Of a stretch of DNA of 64,000 nt, positions 27,922 through 37,080 are shown in pieces; position 1 is the first letter of the stretch, and each line of letters begins with the position of its first letter. The translations under genes and the position numbers were made by a program. Source of the stretch: Arenibacter sp041392165 (GTDB lineage: Bacteria > Bacteroidota > Bacteroidia > Flavobacteriales > Flavobacteriaceae); assembly GCA_041392165.1 (NCBI GenBank), contig JAWKMN010000001.1, forward strand, positions 434,001 through 498,000, read 5' to 3'. The notes under the pieces were generated by a model. That model was not told where the DNA came from. It saw only the letters and a program-made list of their open reading frames with translations, and did not search any database.

Positions 27922-28015
27922 TAGAGGGGGTACAACATAGGTACAATAATTTTAGCGCGCCAAAAAGGGGTGGATCCAGCCTGTTTTTCCCTATTTTCAT
28001 ATGTAGATATTTATT

Positions 28016-28042
28016 GCCTGCCTGTTCGGTAGATAGGTTTTT
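28016..28042 (+). repeat. CCTG hairpin repeat
   Basis: GCCTGCCTGTTCGG then TAGATAGGTTTTTT. Together with the preceding ATATTTATT it matches 61330-61360 (TTTATTGCCTGTTCGGCAGA...). Member of the same hairpin family as 24315 and 62751. Confidence 0.6.
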
Positions 28043-28146
28043 TAGCGGTCATATGTAATTCGCATATCTTCATTTGAGTTTGCCTGCAAGAATGAATCTT
28101 TCGGGCTGGCGACCAAATTTTGGTCACGCCCATTTCATATACGGAC
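28043..28146. other. Region leading into the 11-bp array, with a small palindrome
   Basis: Contains GACCAAATTTTGGTC (perfect 7-bp arms) within GGCGACCAAATTTTGGTCACG at about 28108-28130, immediately before the tandem array. No gene. Confidence 0.45.
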
Positions 28147-28562
28147 TATCTATGGAGTATCTATGGAGTATCTATGGAGTATCTATGGAGTATCTATGGA
28201 GTATCTATGGAGTATCTATGGAGTATCTATGGAGTATCTATGATATCTATGGAGTATCTATGGAGTATCTATGGAGTATCTATGGAGTATCTATGGAGTA
28301 TCTATGGAGTATCTATGGAGTATCATATGGAGTATCTATGGAGTATCTATGGAGTATCTATGGAGTATCTATGGAGTATCTATGGAGTATCTATGGAGTA
28401 TCTATGGAGTATCTATGGAGTATCTATGGAGTATCTATGGAGTATCTATGGAGTATCTATGGAGTATCTATGGAGTATCTATGGAGTATCTATGGAGTAT
28501 CTAGGGAGTATCTATGGAGTATCATGGAGTATCTATGGAGTATCTATGGAGTATCTATGGAG
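28147..28562 (+). repeat. Tandem array of an 11-bp unit, 38 copies
   Basis: The unit is TATCTATGGAG. I count 34 perfect copies in blocks of 8, 7, 15, 1 and 3. They are separated by a 9-base unit (TATCTATGA at 28235), a 12-base unit (TATCATATGGAG at 28321), a substituted unit (TATCTAGGGAG at 28498) and a 10-base unit (TATCATGGAG at 28520). The open frames across it, reading MEYLWSIYGVS in all three phases, are by-products of a stop-free 11-mer and are not genes. The near-identity of units implies recent expansion by slippage or recombination. Confidence 0.97.
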
Positions 28563-28930
28563 TGAAATAACTATACAAGTTAATAAATAAATCCTCTGAT
28601 ATAATTATACAACTCTTTTTTTTATCCTAAAATGACTGTACAGTCATTTTGGGATTGTTGTAATTTTGATAGTTTTTCCATCGTTTTTTAAGTTTGGTGA
28701 CCCTTCCTGTCCGATTTTTGCTTTACGCTTATCTTCCCGAACTCTATAAAATCGAATCAGGATCCATGCGCGGTTAAGTTCTGGTAAGATTTGGGTTGAA
28801 AAAGATTAAGTATTGATAATGAATTAAAGATGGGATAGATTAATACTGGTTTTAAATCCTGAATGTTTTTTTGTTGGATAATTGGTTCCGAATGCGTTTA
28901 AAAAGTTGATTAACATTCATGGCAAAGGAA
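28563..28930. other. Intergenic region with a long perfect palindrome
   Basis: At 28629-28650 a 22-base perfect palindrome (half-site AAAATGACTGT) is followed by GGG and preceded by CCT and a T tract. It has no loop, so it looks more like a protein-binding site or cruciform than a terminator. A block near 28760-28790 (GGATCCA...TTCTGGTAAG) resembles 31898-31930. No gene seen. Confidence 0.5.
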
Positions 28931-30337
28931 CTATTGTACCTGTTTCAATATCCAATTGGTCATTTCTGTAAGAACGATTGGAGAAACCGTTTGCTCAATG
29001 GCTCCATATTCATTGGGAGTACCTGTTTCGCTCTCTTGAAATAAGTGGTTTACATTGGGAAACTCCATCACCGTTACTTTTTTGTTACCCTGTTTTTTCA
29101 GTGTATAATCTATTGCCGTTAAATTCTCTTTGGGCGGTACTTGTAAGTCTTTTTCCCCATTTATGGCCAATACGGCACAATCCACTTTTTCCAATACAGT
29201 AGCAGGATCATGTCTTAAAAAATTGACCATCCAAGGTGTGGCCATAAAGTTTATCTGCATAGAAATAAACTGTTCCTCTGTTATTCCCTGAGGCAATAAT
29301 GCTTTGGATTCCGTATTTTGAAATTCCTCTATCAAGTAGGTTCTTAATTCAGCTTTTAAGGTATTAATATCTTTGGATGCAATGGTCTTGGCAATCATTT
29401 TGTCCCTGATCTCTCCGGATCTTTTTATTTTGGCCTCGGATATCCCAGAGGCTTTTTCAATTAATTTTCCTTGTAAGGATAATAACTTATCTCCCGATAT
29501 TCCCGGTCCTGCCATTAAAACAATAAAATCTATGTCTTTGGATTCTGCAGCTACCATGGGTGCAATCAGGCCGCCTTCGCTATGACCTACCAAACCAATT
29601 TTAGTGACATCGATTTCTTTTCTGGCTTTTAAGTAGGCTACGGCACTCTTTACATCGGATGCAAAATCGACAGAGGTCGCACTTGCAAAATCACCGGTAG
29701 ATTGCCCAATACCTCGGTCGTCAAACCTTAAAACGGCTATTCCGTTTTTGGTTAAATAATCGGAAATAACGAGGAAGGGTTTATGTCCTACGATTTCTTC
29801 GTTTCTATCTTGCGGGCCACTTCCTGTTATTAATACCACTGCCGGGTACTTTCCTTCTTTTTTTGGCATGGTTAAGGTACCCGCCAAAGAGATGTTGGCC
29901 TCAACATTTTGGAAAGTTACGTCTTCTGCAAGATAAGGATATGGCTTATTGGGTTCCTGGGGCCTCTTTACGGTAGTTTTTTCGATCTTATCCCTTGAAA
30001 AATTTAATGGCAATGTCATTCCTCCTTGTATAAAGGTTCCTTTTAAGGTATTGTCTGCAAACTCCCCCTTATATTGAATTCCCAGATTGATCACTGTTAA
30101 TTTTAAGGTAGAACCCTTAAATAATGTAGTGTCTACAGGTATACCAAAGGCACCTTGGTCCGGACTGTCCAGGGTGGAAGTATACCCTTGGTCCGTTTTG
30201 GTAATATTTATGGCCAATCTTAAAGGAGACCCTGGAATATTTAAAAGGCCGTTCCATTGGCCGGTAATATCCTGTCCAAAGGCTGTTGGCGACACAGAGA
30301 AGGTTATTATAGTTATAAGCGTTCTTAGTATTTTCAT
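28931..30337 (-). CDS. Secreted alpha/beta hydrolase
   Basis: 468 residues. A signal peptide (about 1-21, ending in AFGQ) precedes an N-terminal beta-rich domain (ITGQWNGLLNIPG...) of about 120 residues. The alpha/beta-hydrolase domain follows: ITGSGPQDRNEEI (oxyanion region), nucleophile Ser in VGHSEGGLIAP, Asp in AINGEKDLQVP, His in FPNVNHLFQ. Related proteins are called serine aminopeptidase-like esterases or peptidases; the substrate is unknown. It is 56 bases downstream of a sigma/membrane-protein pair on the same strand and may be part of that operon. Confidence 0.88.
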   Translation of the reverse strand: MKILRTLITIITFSVSPTAFGQDITGQWNGLLNIPGSPLRLAINITKTDQGYTSTLDSPDQGAFGIPVDTTLFKGSTLKLTVINLGIQYKGEFADNTLKGTFIQGGMTLPLNFSRDKIEKTTVKRPQEPNKPYPYLAEDVTFQNVEANISLAGTLTMPKKEGKYPAVVLITGSGPQDRNEEIVGHKPFLVISDYLTKNGIAVLRFDDRGIGQSTGDFASATSVDFASDVKSAVAYLKARKEIDVTKIGLVGHSEGGLIAPMVAAESKDIDFIVLMAGPGISGDKLLSLQGKLIEKASGISEAKIKRSGEIRDKMIAKTIASKDINTLKAELRTYLIEEFQNTESKALLPQGITEEQFISMQINFMATPWMVNFLRHDPATVLEKVDCAVLAINGEKDLQVPPKENLTAIDYTLKKQGNKKVTVMEFPNVNHLFQESETGTPNEYGAIEQTVSPIVLTEMTNWILKQVQ

Positions 30338-30393
30338 ATATAGTAAATATTAGAATTGTTTATAAGAATAAAAAAGATAAATGTCCATGGGCC

Positions 30394-30987
30394 TTACTCT
30401 TCCATAACTTGTAGAAGTTCGTCAATTTTCTTCAATTTCGGGGTTATTTGCTTTTTAATCGCTCTTCTGTTCCAGAGATAGACTGTAACCCCGGTCGCAA
30501 TTACAAAAATAATCATGCGTATAAATATTTGTTTATCTGCTCTTCCGCCTAAATAAGCTCCCAAAATAAATAATACAACGGCAAATAAACATGGTAAAAT
30601 GTACCAATAGAGGAGGTTGTCGGATAATTTCTTCTGAATTCCAAGGTATTTCTTGGATTTACGTAAATAGTCAATATAGGTCTCTGTATAATTACCGGGT
30701 TTATTTTTTTTAGCACGTCTAAGTCGATAAATTACATATATTAACCATAAGACTATTAAACCAGAAGCAATTTTGGACAAAGGGAAAGGAATAGCGTAAA
30801 CCTGATAAGCAAAAAACGGAATCCCCAAAATAGCCGCACCAATTTCCGTTATGTCCCTAATTTTTACGGCTCTATGGAAACGGTCTAAGTTGGACTGTAC
30901 TTCCAGAATTAGTCTGGATTTCTCAAACTTTATCCGTTCCTGATTAGTGGAGGACTGCCAAATCTTTATCAATTCATCTTCTATCAT
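30394..30987 (-). CDS. Membrane protein, putative regulator paired with the ECF sigma factor
   Basis: 197 residues. A cytoplasmic N-terminus (IEDELIKIWQSSTNQERIKFEKS) is followed by two helices near 50-88, a basic loop with RRAKKNK and two more helices near 128-168. It lacks an obvious zinc anti-sigma motif. Because its start overlaps the sigma gene stop by four bases (ATGA), an anti-sigma or sensor role is a fair inference, not a demonstrated one. Confidence 0.65.
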   Translation of the reverse strand: MIEDELIKIWQSSTNQERIKFEKSRLILEVQSNLDRFHRAVKIRDITEIGAAILGIPFFAYQVYAIPFPLSKIASGLIVLWLIYVIYRLRRAKKNKPGNYTETYIDYLRKSKKYLGIQKKLSDNLLYWYILPCLFAVVLFILGAYLGGRADKQIFIRMIIFVIATGVTVYLWNRRAIKKQITPKLKKIDELLQVMEE

Positions 30988-31490
30988 GAGGCTTGGTTTA
31001 TACAGTTCAATAATTTTTTCTTGATTCTTTTTACCTTGACCGCAACGGTATTTTCCGTTAGTCCCAATATGTTCGATATCTCTTTATAGGGCAGTTCTTC
31101 CAAATAAAGCGTAATGACCGCCTTATCGGCCTCATTAAGTGCTTTGATACAATTTCTAAGTTGTACCAATTGCTCATTCTGTTCCTTATATTCTTTTTCG
31201 GAGGTGAGGTTGGCTATAGTATTGCCTTTCATTTGAAGGAATATTTTTTGTTTTTTAATTGCCTTTGATTGAAAGCGAAGACAAACATTCAGGGCGATAC
31301 GGAATATCCAGGTGGACAGTAAGGAGTTGGACTTAAAATTGGGCATTGATTGCCAAATATGGATCAATACTTCTTGGAAAAGGTCTTTGGTGTCTTCGGC
31401 ATCTTTGGCGTAAACGGAACAAATTCTAAGAAGCTTTTCCTGATTTTGTTCCAATGCCTCTAGAAAGGTGTTTTCAAGTTCTTTGCCCAT
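30984..31490 (-). CDS. ECF-type RNA polymerase sigma factor
   Basis: 168 residues. Region 2: DTKDLFQEVLIHIWQSMPNF with the downstream TWIFRIALNVCLRF. Region 4: LPYKEISNILGLTENTVAVK (helix-turn-helix), KRIKKKLLNC. Directs polymerase to a small regulon, probably including its own operon with the membrane protein and hydrolase. Confidence 0.93.
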   Translation of the reverse strand: MGKELENTFLEALEQNQEKLLRICSVYAKDAEDTKDLFQEVLIHIWQSMPNFKSNSLLSTWIFRIALNVCLRFQSKAIKKQKIFLQMKGNTIANLTSEKEYKEQNEQLVQLRNCIKALNEADKAVITLYLEELPYKEISNILGLTENTVAVKVKRIKKKLLNCINQAS

Positions 31491-32096
31491 ACGTATATCC
31501 TGTCTCTAATGTATTAGTTACAAGAGCATTAAAAATATGACACTTTGGGCATCTTTTTTTAAGATATATAGCAAATACCTTCAAATGTTGGGCTGAAGAG
31601 CGATATAGATATCCGCAACAGCCAGGATCGTTTTAAGAAACGGCTTAGGTCTTTTTAAAATATCGGTTTTCAGTTTTATTTATTCGGTTTGGTAATTTAA
31701 TTTGTATTGCTATCCTCCACTCAGGACCGCTTATAAAAGCTTGTGGCGTAGAAAAAACACCCCAAGCCTTTATCTTTGCCAACGCGCAGTTGCTTGCCCC
31801 GAGTAAATAATTAATAACTCCCAAAATTACCTAAACAAGCATGTCTGTACAATTTTGCTTAACGATTATATTACTAAACACTAAAAAACTGGAAAGGATC
31901 CAGTGAGCAGTTTTGTTCTGGTAAGGAATTGGGGTTCTGTCTGAAATTTGAATTGAGAATTATTACAAAGTTTTACCGTTAGGTCCCATGAGAATTTATA
32001 ATTTGGGCCTATTTACTTAAAGGTGTTTTATATTAAAAGCCTATATTTAAAGTTTATCTTATTAGGATAAATTGCAACTGATTTTTAAGTGTTTTC
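31491..32096. other. Intergenic region between the sigma operon and the R-M operon
   Basis: About 600 bases without a gene. Contains GCTTGCCCCGAGTAAATA near 31792, similar to the end of the dispersed hairpin repeat, and GGATCCAGTGAGCAG...TTCTGGTAAGG near 31897, similar to 28760. It must also hold the promoter of the restriction-modification operon. Confidence 0.45.
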
Positions 32097-33578
32097 ATGA
32101 ATAAAAATAAAATCACCCTTTCCCAACTAGAACAATATTTATCAAAAGCCGCCTGGATATTAAAAGGACCTGTAGACGCTTCGGATTTTAAAGTATATAT
32201 TTTTCCTCTTCTTTTCTTCAAGCGGATCTCAGACGTGTATGATGAAGAATATCGAATTGCTTTGGATGAGTCCGATGGAGATACGGAATATGCCAATTTG
32301 CCGGAATTCCATCGTTTCGTAATTCCAGAAGGGTGCCATTGGAAAGATGTGCGTGAAACTACCACCAATGTCGGACTTGCCATCGAAAAAGCATTACGGG
32401 GAATTGAACAAGCCAACCAGGAGTTCTTATATGGCATTTTTGGTGATGCGCAATGGAGCAATAAGAATAAACTTTCTGATCGCCTTTTGATCGATCTCAT
32501 TGAGCATTTCTCCCAATACGATTTATGTAATAGCAATGTAGATTCTGATTTACTGGGGAATTCCTATGAATACCTGATAAAGCATTTTGCGGATCTTACG
32601 AATAAGAAAGCCGGGGAGTTCTATACCCCAAGATCCGTGGTGCATTTACTGGGGCTTATACTGGACCCACATGAAGGGGAAACCATTTATGACCCTGCCT
32701 GTGGTACCGGTGGTATGTTGTTGGAGTGTGTAGACCACCTAAAAGATAATAAAGAGGATTACCGTACGCTAAAACTGTATGGACAGGAGAAGAACCTAAC
32801 TTCCAGTTCCATCGCCCGGATGAATATGTTCTTGCACGGTATAGAGGATTTTCAGATAGTGCGGGGCGATACCCTTCGCAATCCTGCCTTTTTTGAGGCG
32901 GACGGACTAAAAACCTTTGATTGTGTAATAGCCAATCCCCCATTTTCTTTAAAAGAATGGGGAGCGGAAAATTGGGCCAATGACCCTTATGGAAGAAACA
33001 TTGCCGGAGTACCTCCTAAGGGCAATGGCGACATGGCCTGGGTACAGCATATGATCAAGTCTATGAACAGCACCGGCCGTATGACGGTGGTATTGCCTCA
33101 TGGAGCCCTGTTCAGAAAGGGAGCCGAAGGGAAAATACGGGAAGCCTTATTAAAACAAGATATGTTGGAAGCGGTTATAGGACTAGGTCCCAATATTTTT
33201 TATGGCACCCAATTGGCAGCCTGTGTAATGGTATTCAAACAAAACAAAGAGGAAGCAAAAAAGGGCAAGGTGCTTTTTATTGATGCCTCGGAACAAGTGC
33301 GGGTAGGACGGGCACAAAATTTTCTGGAACCTGAACATGTAAACCAAATTTATGATTGGCTCATAGCTTACAAGGATGTTGAGAACTACGTAAAAGTAGC
33401 AACCAAAGAAGACTTGGTAGAAAATGATTATAACCTGAACATTCCCTTGTATGTGGAAAAGATTATTGAGGATAATTTGCCAAGTGTTGAAGAAGCGCTC
33501 TCCGGTTTAAAAATAGCATGGAAAGAAAGCCTAGAGGCCGAAGAAAAGTTTAAATCAATTTTAAAAGAGTTTTTATAG
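32097..33578 (+). CDS. hsdM: Type I restriction-modification N6-adenine methyltransferase, first copy
   Basis: 493-residue HsdM. N-terminal HsdM helical domain (SQLEQYLSKAAWILKGPVDA) followed by the methylase core: AdoMet motif DPACGTGGML and catalytic NPPFSLKEW (NPPF type, N6-adenine). It forms the modification complex with HsdS and protects host DNA. First gene of a tightly packed plus-strand operon: its stop is immediately followed by the ATG of the next gene. A second HsdM is encoded 620 bases downstream with all motifs intact, an unusual arrangement. Confidence 0.95.
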   Translation: MNKNKITLSQLEQYLSKAAWILKGPVDASDFKVYIFPLLFFKRISDVYDEEYRIALDESDGDTEYANLPEFHRFVIPEGCHWKDVRETTTNVGLAIEKALRGIEQANQEFLYGIFGDAQWSNKNKLSDRLLIDLIEHFSQYDLCNSNVDSDLLGNSYEYLIKHFADLTNKKAGEFYTPRSVVHLLGLILDPHEGETIYDPACGTGGMLLECVDHLKDNKEDYRTLKLYGQEKNLTSSSIARMNMFLHGIEDFQIVRGDTLRNPAFFEADGLKTFDCVIANPPFSLKEWGAENWANDPYGRNIAGVPPKGNGDMAWVQHMIKSMNSTGRMTVVLPHGALFRKGAEGKIREALLKQDMLEAVIGLGPNIFYGTQLAACVMVFKQNKEEAKKGKVLFIDASEQVRVGRAQNFLEPEHVNQIYDWLIAYKDVENYVKVATKEDLVENDYNLNIPLYVEKIIEDNLPSVEEALSGLKIAWKESLEAEEKFKSILKEFL

Positions 33579-34205
33579 ATGACAGAAGTAGAATTTATTA
33601 ATAAAATAAAGGGTATTTCCAGAGATTCTAAAAACCTTATCTACGGAGATGGTGGTTATAATTTACACAGGGGAATGGCCCACTCTATCGCGGGAAATGT
33701 TGAGGATTTATTTGCTTTATACGTGGCTAAAAAAAATCGAAGTACGGAGCTCACATACTATGTTGACAAGGTTATTTCGTTTCGAGAGGAGGATGGAGCA
33801 AAGGCCACTTCTTTTAAACCCGATTTAATGATTATCAATAAGGATGATGTAATGACACATTATTTTGATTTGAAGACAAATCTTGGGTGGAATCGTTACT
33901 TGGAAGGCTATGTAATTAATAAGCACAGTTTTATTGAAAAATTAAAGAAAAGAAAAAAAGCCTGGATAAACCTAAAAGGTCAGGAAACTAGGGATGTAGT
34001 TGTTTCTGATACTTTGAAATACCATATGGTTGTAGTCTATGGTGGTAACATCAACAAGGAAGCTATGGAGGAAAATAAACGAATAATCACTGGTTTGGAT
34101 AATGTTATGATAGATGTTCTTTATCATGATTTAAAAGGAGATGGCTTTGAAATAGACCATAGGGCATTTGATAATATTCATAACTCTATTACAACTACAA
34201 CATGA
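33579..34205 (+). CDS. PD-(D/E)XK-like protein between two hsdM genes
   Basis: 208 residues, no named family recognised. Residues 79-99 read FKPDLMIINKDD...HYFDLK, a good PD-(D/E)XK pattern (D82, D97, K99), with a candidate upstream acid E42 in GNVEDLFALYVA. This suggests a small nuclease or nuclease-derived domain. It starts directly at the hsdM stop and overlaps the second hsdM by four bases (ATGA), so it is translated as part of the R-M operon. It could be an extra restriction subunit, an anti-phage effector or a passenger nuclease. Function is inference. Confidence 0.7.
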   Translation: MTEVEFINKIKGISRDSKNLIYGDGGYNLHRGMAHSIAGNVEDLFALYVAKKNRSTELTYYVDKVISFREEDGAKATSFKPDLMIINKDDVMTHYFDLKTNLGWNRYLEGYVINKHSFIEKLKKRKKAWINLKGQETRDVVVSDTLKYHMVVVYGGNINKEAMEENKRIITGLDNVMIDVLYHDLKGDGFEIDHRAFDNIHNSITTTT

Positions 34206-35662
34206 CCCAACAACAACTAGAGAAATACCTTTGGGGGGCCGCTACCCAGCTCCGAGGCACCATAGATGCTGGGGATTACAAACAATACATCTTTCCGCTT
34301 TTGTTCTTTAAGCGCATTTGTGATGTGTATGATGAGGAATTTGAAAAAGCATTGGAAGAAAGCGATGGCGACCTAGAGTACGCCTCCTTTGCAGAACACC
34401 ATCATTTTTTAGTGCCTGAAGGGGCCCATTGGAACGATGTTCGCGAAACGACTGTAAATGTAGGTATGGCACTGCAAGCCGCCATGCGCGAAATTGAAAA
34501 GGCCAACCCGGATACCCTTTATGGTATTTTTGGTGATGCCAGTTGGACGAATAAAAACCGACTGAGCGACGAAACCCTTACCAACCTTATAGAGCACTAT
34601 TCGCAGCACAAACTTAGTTTAAGCAACATTCCCGATGATAAATTGGGTAACGCCTACGAATACCTGATCAAGGAATTTGCCGATGACAGCGGACATACCG
34701 CTGCGGAGTTTTATACCAACCGGACCGTGGTGAAGCTCATGACTATGGTCATGGATCCGCAACCTGGAGAATCTGTGTATGATCCTACCTGCGGTTCTGG
34801 GGGACTCTTATTGAACTGTGCCCTGCATTTAAAGGAGGAAGGCAAGGAATACCGCACGCTTAAACTGTACGGGCAAGAGATCAATCTCATTACCTCTGCC
34901 ATTGCCCGTATGAATATGTTTATGCACGGCATAGAAGAGTTTAGTATTGTACGGGGCGATACCTTGGCAAGACCAGCCTTTTTGCACAATGATGAACTAA
35001 AAACCTTTAACGTAATCCTGGCCAATCCGCCTTATTCCATTAAAGCTTGGGACCGGAAGAGTTTTGAAATTGACCCTTATGGCCGTAATCTTTGGGGGGT
35101 ACCACCTCAAAGCTGTGCCGACTATGCTTTTCAGCAACATATACAGAAGAGTTTGGATGCCAATAATGGCCGATCTATTTCGCTATGGCCGCATGGTATT
35201 TTATTTAGGGAGTTTGAAGGGGCTATTCGCACTAAAATGATCGAGGAAGATTTGGTGGAATGTGTTATAGGTCTTGGTCCTAATTTGTTTTATAATTCGC
35301 CAATGGAAGCCTGTTTGCTAATAACAACTACGAACAAAGCTGAAAATCGGAAAGGGAAAGTACTGATTATAAATGCTGTCAAAGAAGTTAAACAAGAAAA
35401 AAATATTGCATTCTTAGAGAAGAAGCATATTGACAAAATCTATAACAATTATAAGAAATTTGAAGATGAAGATGGTTTTTCTAAAGTGATTTCAAATGAG
35501 GAAGTCATGAAAAACAAGGGTAGTTTGAACATTGCGCAATATGTAAGCAATGTAGATGCAAGTAAGGAACAAATTAGTATAGACAAAGCATTGTCGGATT
35601 GGGAAGAACAATCTGAAAAACTGAAACAAAGTATGGATGAACTTTTTCAAATCTTAAATTAA
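34202..35662 (+). CDS. hsdM: Type I restriction-modification N6-adenine methyltransferase, second copy
   Basis: 486 residues, clearly paralogous to the product of the first hsdM along its whole length (shared KQYIFPLLFFKRICDVYDEE-like block, GIFGDA, TLKLYGQE, RMNMFMHGIEEF). AdoMet motif DPTCGSGGLLL and catalytic NPPYSIKAW are intact. The C-terminal third diverges most. One base separates it from the hsdS start region, so it is the copy most closely coupled to HsdS. Confidence 0.95.
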   Translation: MTQQQLEKYLWGAATQLRGTIDAGDYKQYIFPLLFFKRICDVYDEEFEKALEESDGDLEYASFAEHHHFLVPEGAHWNDVRETTVNVGMALQAAMREIEKANPDTLYGIFGDASWTNKNRLSDETLTNLIEHYSQHKLSLSNIPDDKLGNAYEYLIKEFADDSGHTAAEFYTNRTVVKLMTMVMDPQPGESVYDPTCGSGGLLLNCALHLKEEGKEYRTLKLYGQEINLITSAIARMNMFMHGIEEFSIVRGDTLARPAFLHNDELKTFNVILANPPYSIKAWDRKSFEIDPYGRNLWGVPPQSCADYAFQQHIQKSLDANNGRSISLWPHGILFREFEGAIRTKMIEEDLVECVIGLGPNLFYNSPMEACLLITTTNKAENRKGKVLIINAVKEVKQEKNIAFLEKKHIDKIYNNYKKFEDEDGFSKVISNEEVMKNKGSLNIAQYVSNVDASKEQISIDKALSDWEEQSEKLKQSMDELFQILN

Positions 35663-35663
35663 G

Positions 35664-36839
35664 ATGGAGACAATGTTAGAAAAGATAGATTTGAAGAATT
35701 TGGATAAGAGCAATTGGCAAACATTCAAGTTTGAGGAAATTGCCCAAAAGATTTCAAAAACGGTAAAGCCCGAAGAAGCCAATGTAGATGTATATGTAGG
35801 CTTGGAACATTTGGATGCAGAGGATATCCATATCAGGAGAAAAGCTGTGCCTTCCGATGTTAAGGGTGGGAAGTTAAGATGTTATCCCGGTGATATTATT
35901 TTTGGAAAAAGACGCGCTTACCAACGTAAAGCAGCAATTGTAGATTTTGAAGGTATTTGTTCTGCCCATGCCTTTGTTTTTAGAGCTAACCCAAAAGTAA
36001 TAGACCCCAAATTGTTTCCCTTCTTTCTACATTCCGATCAGTTTATGCACCGCATGGTAGATATTTCCGTGGGGGGGCTTTCACCAACCATAAATTGGGG
36101 TGATCTTAAGAATCAAGAATTCCTCCTCCCCCCAAAAGGCCAACAGGCCCAACTTGCTGAATTACTTTGGGCTATGGATGAGGTGGTTCAGAGGGGGAGA
36201 GCGGTTCATGATTGGCTTGGTATATTAAGGAAATGCTTACACAAACGAGAATTTGCAAATTATAGAAAATCTATTTTAAAAATCGGAGATTATACAATTA
36301 AGGTCGGAAGTGGTGTAACTCCCCGAGGTGGAAGTAAGGTATATATTGACGAGGGTGTGCGTTTGATCAGGAGTCAGAATGTATTGCATGGGGAATTTGA
36401 TTTTTCAGACATAGCCTATATATCTGATGAAATTGATGAGAAAATGAAGTCATCTAGAGTTAATAGAAGGGATGTGCTTTTAAACATAACTGGAGCATCA
36501 ATCGGAAGATGTGCCGTTTACGAGGATATTCAATATGCCAACGTGAATCAACATGTGTGTATAATTAGAACAGAAAAAGATTTAGACCCTTATTTGTTAT
36601 GCGAGTTTCTCAATTCTTCATATGGTCATGAGCAAATACAGTTATTGCAAGCAGGTGGAAACCGGGAAGGATTGAATTATATAAGTATTAGGCAAATGCG
36701 ATTCCCGAATTGTATAATCAAAGAACCGCAAAAAATTAAAGAAGATTTTAGACGAATAGTTGATGGGATTTTTAATTCAAGATTGAAAATAACTAGTTCA
36801 AAAGCCTTGCAAAAGAGTTTAATTAATCAGGTGTTTTAG
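35664..36839 (+). CDS. hsdS: Type I restriction-modification specificity subunit
   Basis: 391 residues with two target-recognition domains: TRD1 about 10-190 (LRCYPGDIIFGKRRAYQRKA ... GLSPTINWGDLKNQEFLLPP) and TRD2 about 205-390 (GSGVTPRGGSKVY, RRDVLLNITGASIGRCAVY, ISIRQMRFPN). Each TRD sets half of the bipartite target. Central and terminal helices join the TRDs to HsdM. No inverted repeats or second partial hsdS were seen nearby, so there is no sign of shuffling. Confidence 0.93.
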   Translation: METMLEKIDLKNLDKSNWQTFKFEEIAQKISKTVKPEEANVDVYVGLEHLDAEDIHIRRKAVPSDVKGGKLRCYPGDIIFGKRRAYQRKAAIVDFEGICSAHAFVFRANPKVIDPKLFPFFLHSDQFMHRMVDISVGGLSPTINWGDLKNQEFLLPPKGQQAQLAELLWAMDEVVQRGRAVHDWLGILRKCLHKREFANYRKSILKIGDYTIKVGSGVTPRGGSKVYIDEGVRLIRSQNVLHGEFDFSDIAYISDEIDEKMKSSRVNRRDVLLNITGASIGRCAVYEDIQYANVNQHVCIIRTEKDLDPYLLCEFLNSSYGHEQIQLLQAGGNREGLNYISIRQMRFPNCIIKEPQKIKEDFRRIVDGIFNSRLKITSSKALQKSLINQVF

Positions 36840-36935
36840 GGTATGGGGTATGAAGGTCCATTTTTATAGGTTGAGACTTCATGGTTCAGAAGATACAAGA
36901 GGGCTAGCCAAAAAGGCACTTATAGCATAGAAAAA

Positions 36936-36957
36936 TATCGCATATCCCGATTTGCTT
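36936..36957 (+). promoter_or_regulatory. Degenerate operator-like site
   Basis: ATATCGCATATCCCGATTTGC shares its left half with the palindromic operator at 37815-37842 (ATCGCATATCGCGAT core). It lies between hsdS and the first HTH gene. Confidence 0.4.
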
Positions 36958-36987
36958 TAATTAGTAGGAATCATTTCCCATAGTTGC

Positions 36988-37074
36988 AATTATTCCATAT
37001 TCCGATTTGGAATAATTAGTTGTATAAAATTGTTTATTAGTGGTTTAATGGTTAATATCACATATTCGAATATG
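36988..37074 (+). promoter_or_regulatory. Palindromic operators in front of the first HTH gene
   Basis: Two inverted repeats: AATTATTCC / GGAATAATT at 36988-37017 (12-base spacer containing ATATTCCGA) and the 14-base palindrome CATATTCGAATATG at 37061-37074, ending seven bases before the chosen ATG. The shared CATATTC word suggests a common binding protein, most simply the adjacent HTH protein acting as autoregulator. Confidence 0.5.
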
Positions 37075-37080
37075 GAATAT

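Noticed and set aside
27876..27960. attL site next to the tRNA
   Set aside because: The downstream sequence is a normal terminator; no matching direct repeat of the tRNA 3' end was found near the integrase relic.
28147..28562. CRISPR array
   Set aside because: Units are contiguous 11-mers without spacers and there are no cas genes in the window.
28074..28590. Three overlapping ORFs reading SMEYLWSIYGV-type repeats in all phases
   Set aside because: They arise because the 11-bp unit has no stop in any plus-strand frame; codon context and lack of a start region argue against protein coding.
28629..28650. Palindrome as a rho-independent terminator
   Set aside because: The perfect palindrome has no loop and no T tract following the stem on either strand.
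28756..31937. Direct repeats (GGATCCA...TTCTGGTAAG) flanking the sigma-hydrolase operon as ends of a mobile element
   Set aside because: The two copies match only partially and no transposase or target duplication is visible.
35664..36839. Phase-variable hsdS shuffling
   Set aside because: Only one hsdS, no partial hsdS copies, no inverted repeats and no invertase gene nearby.
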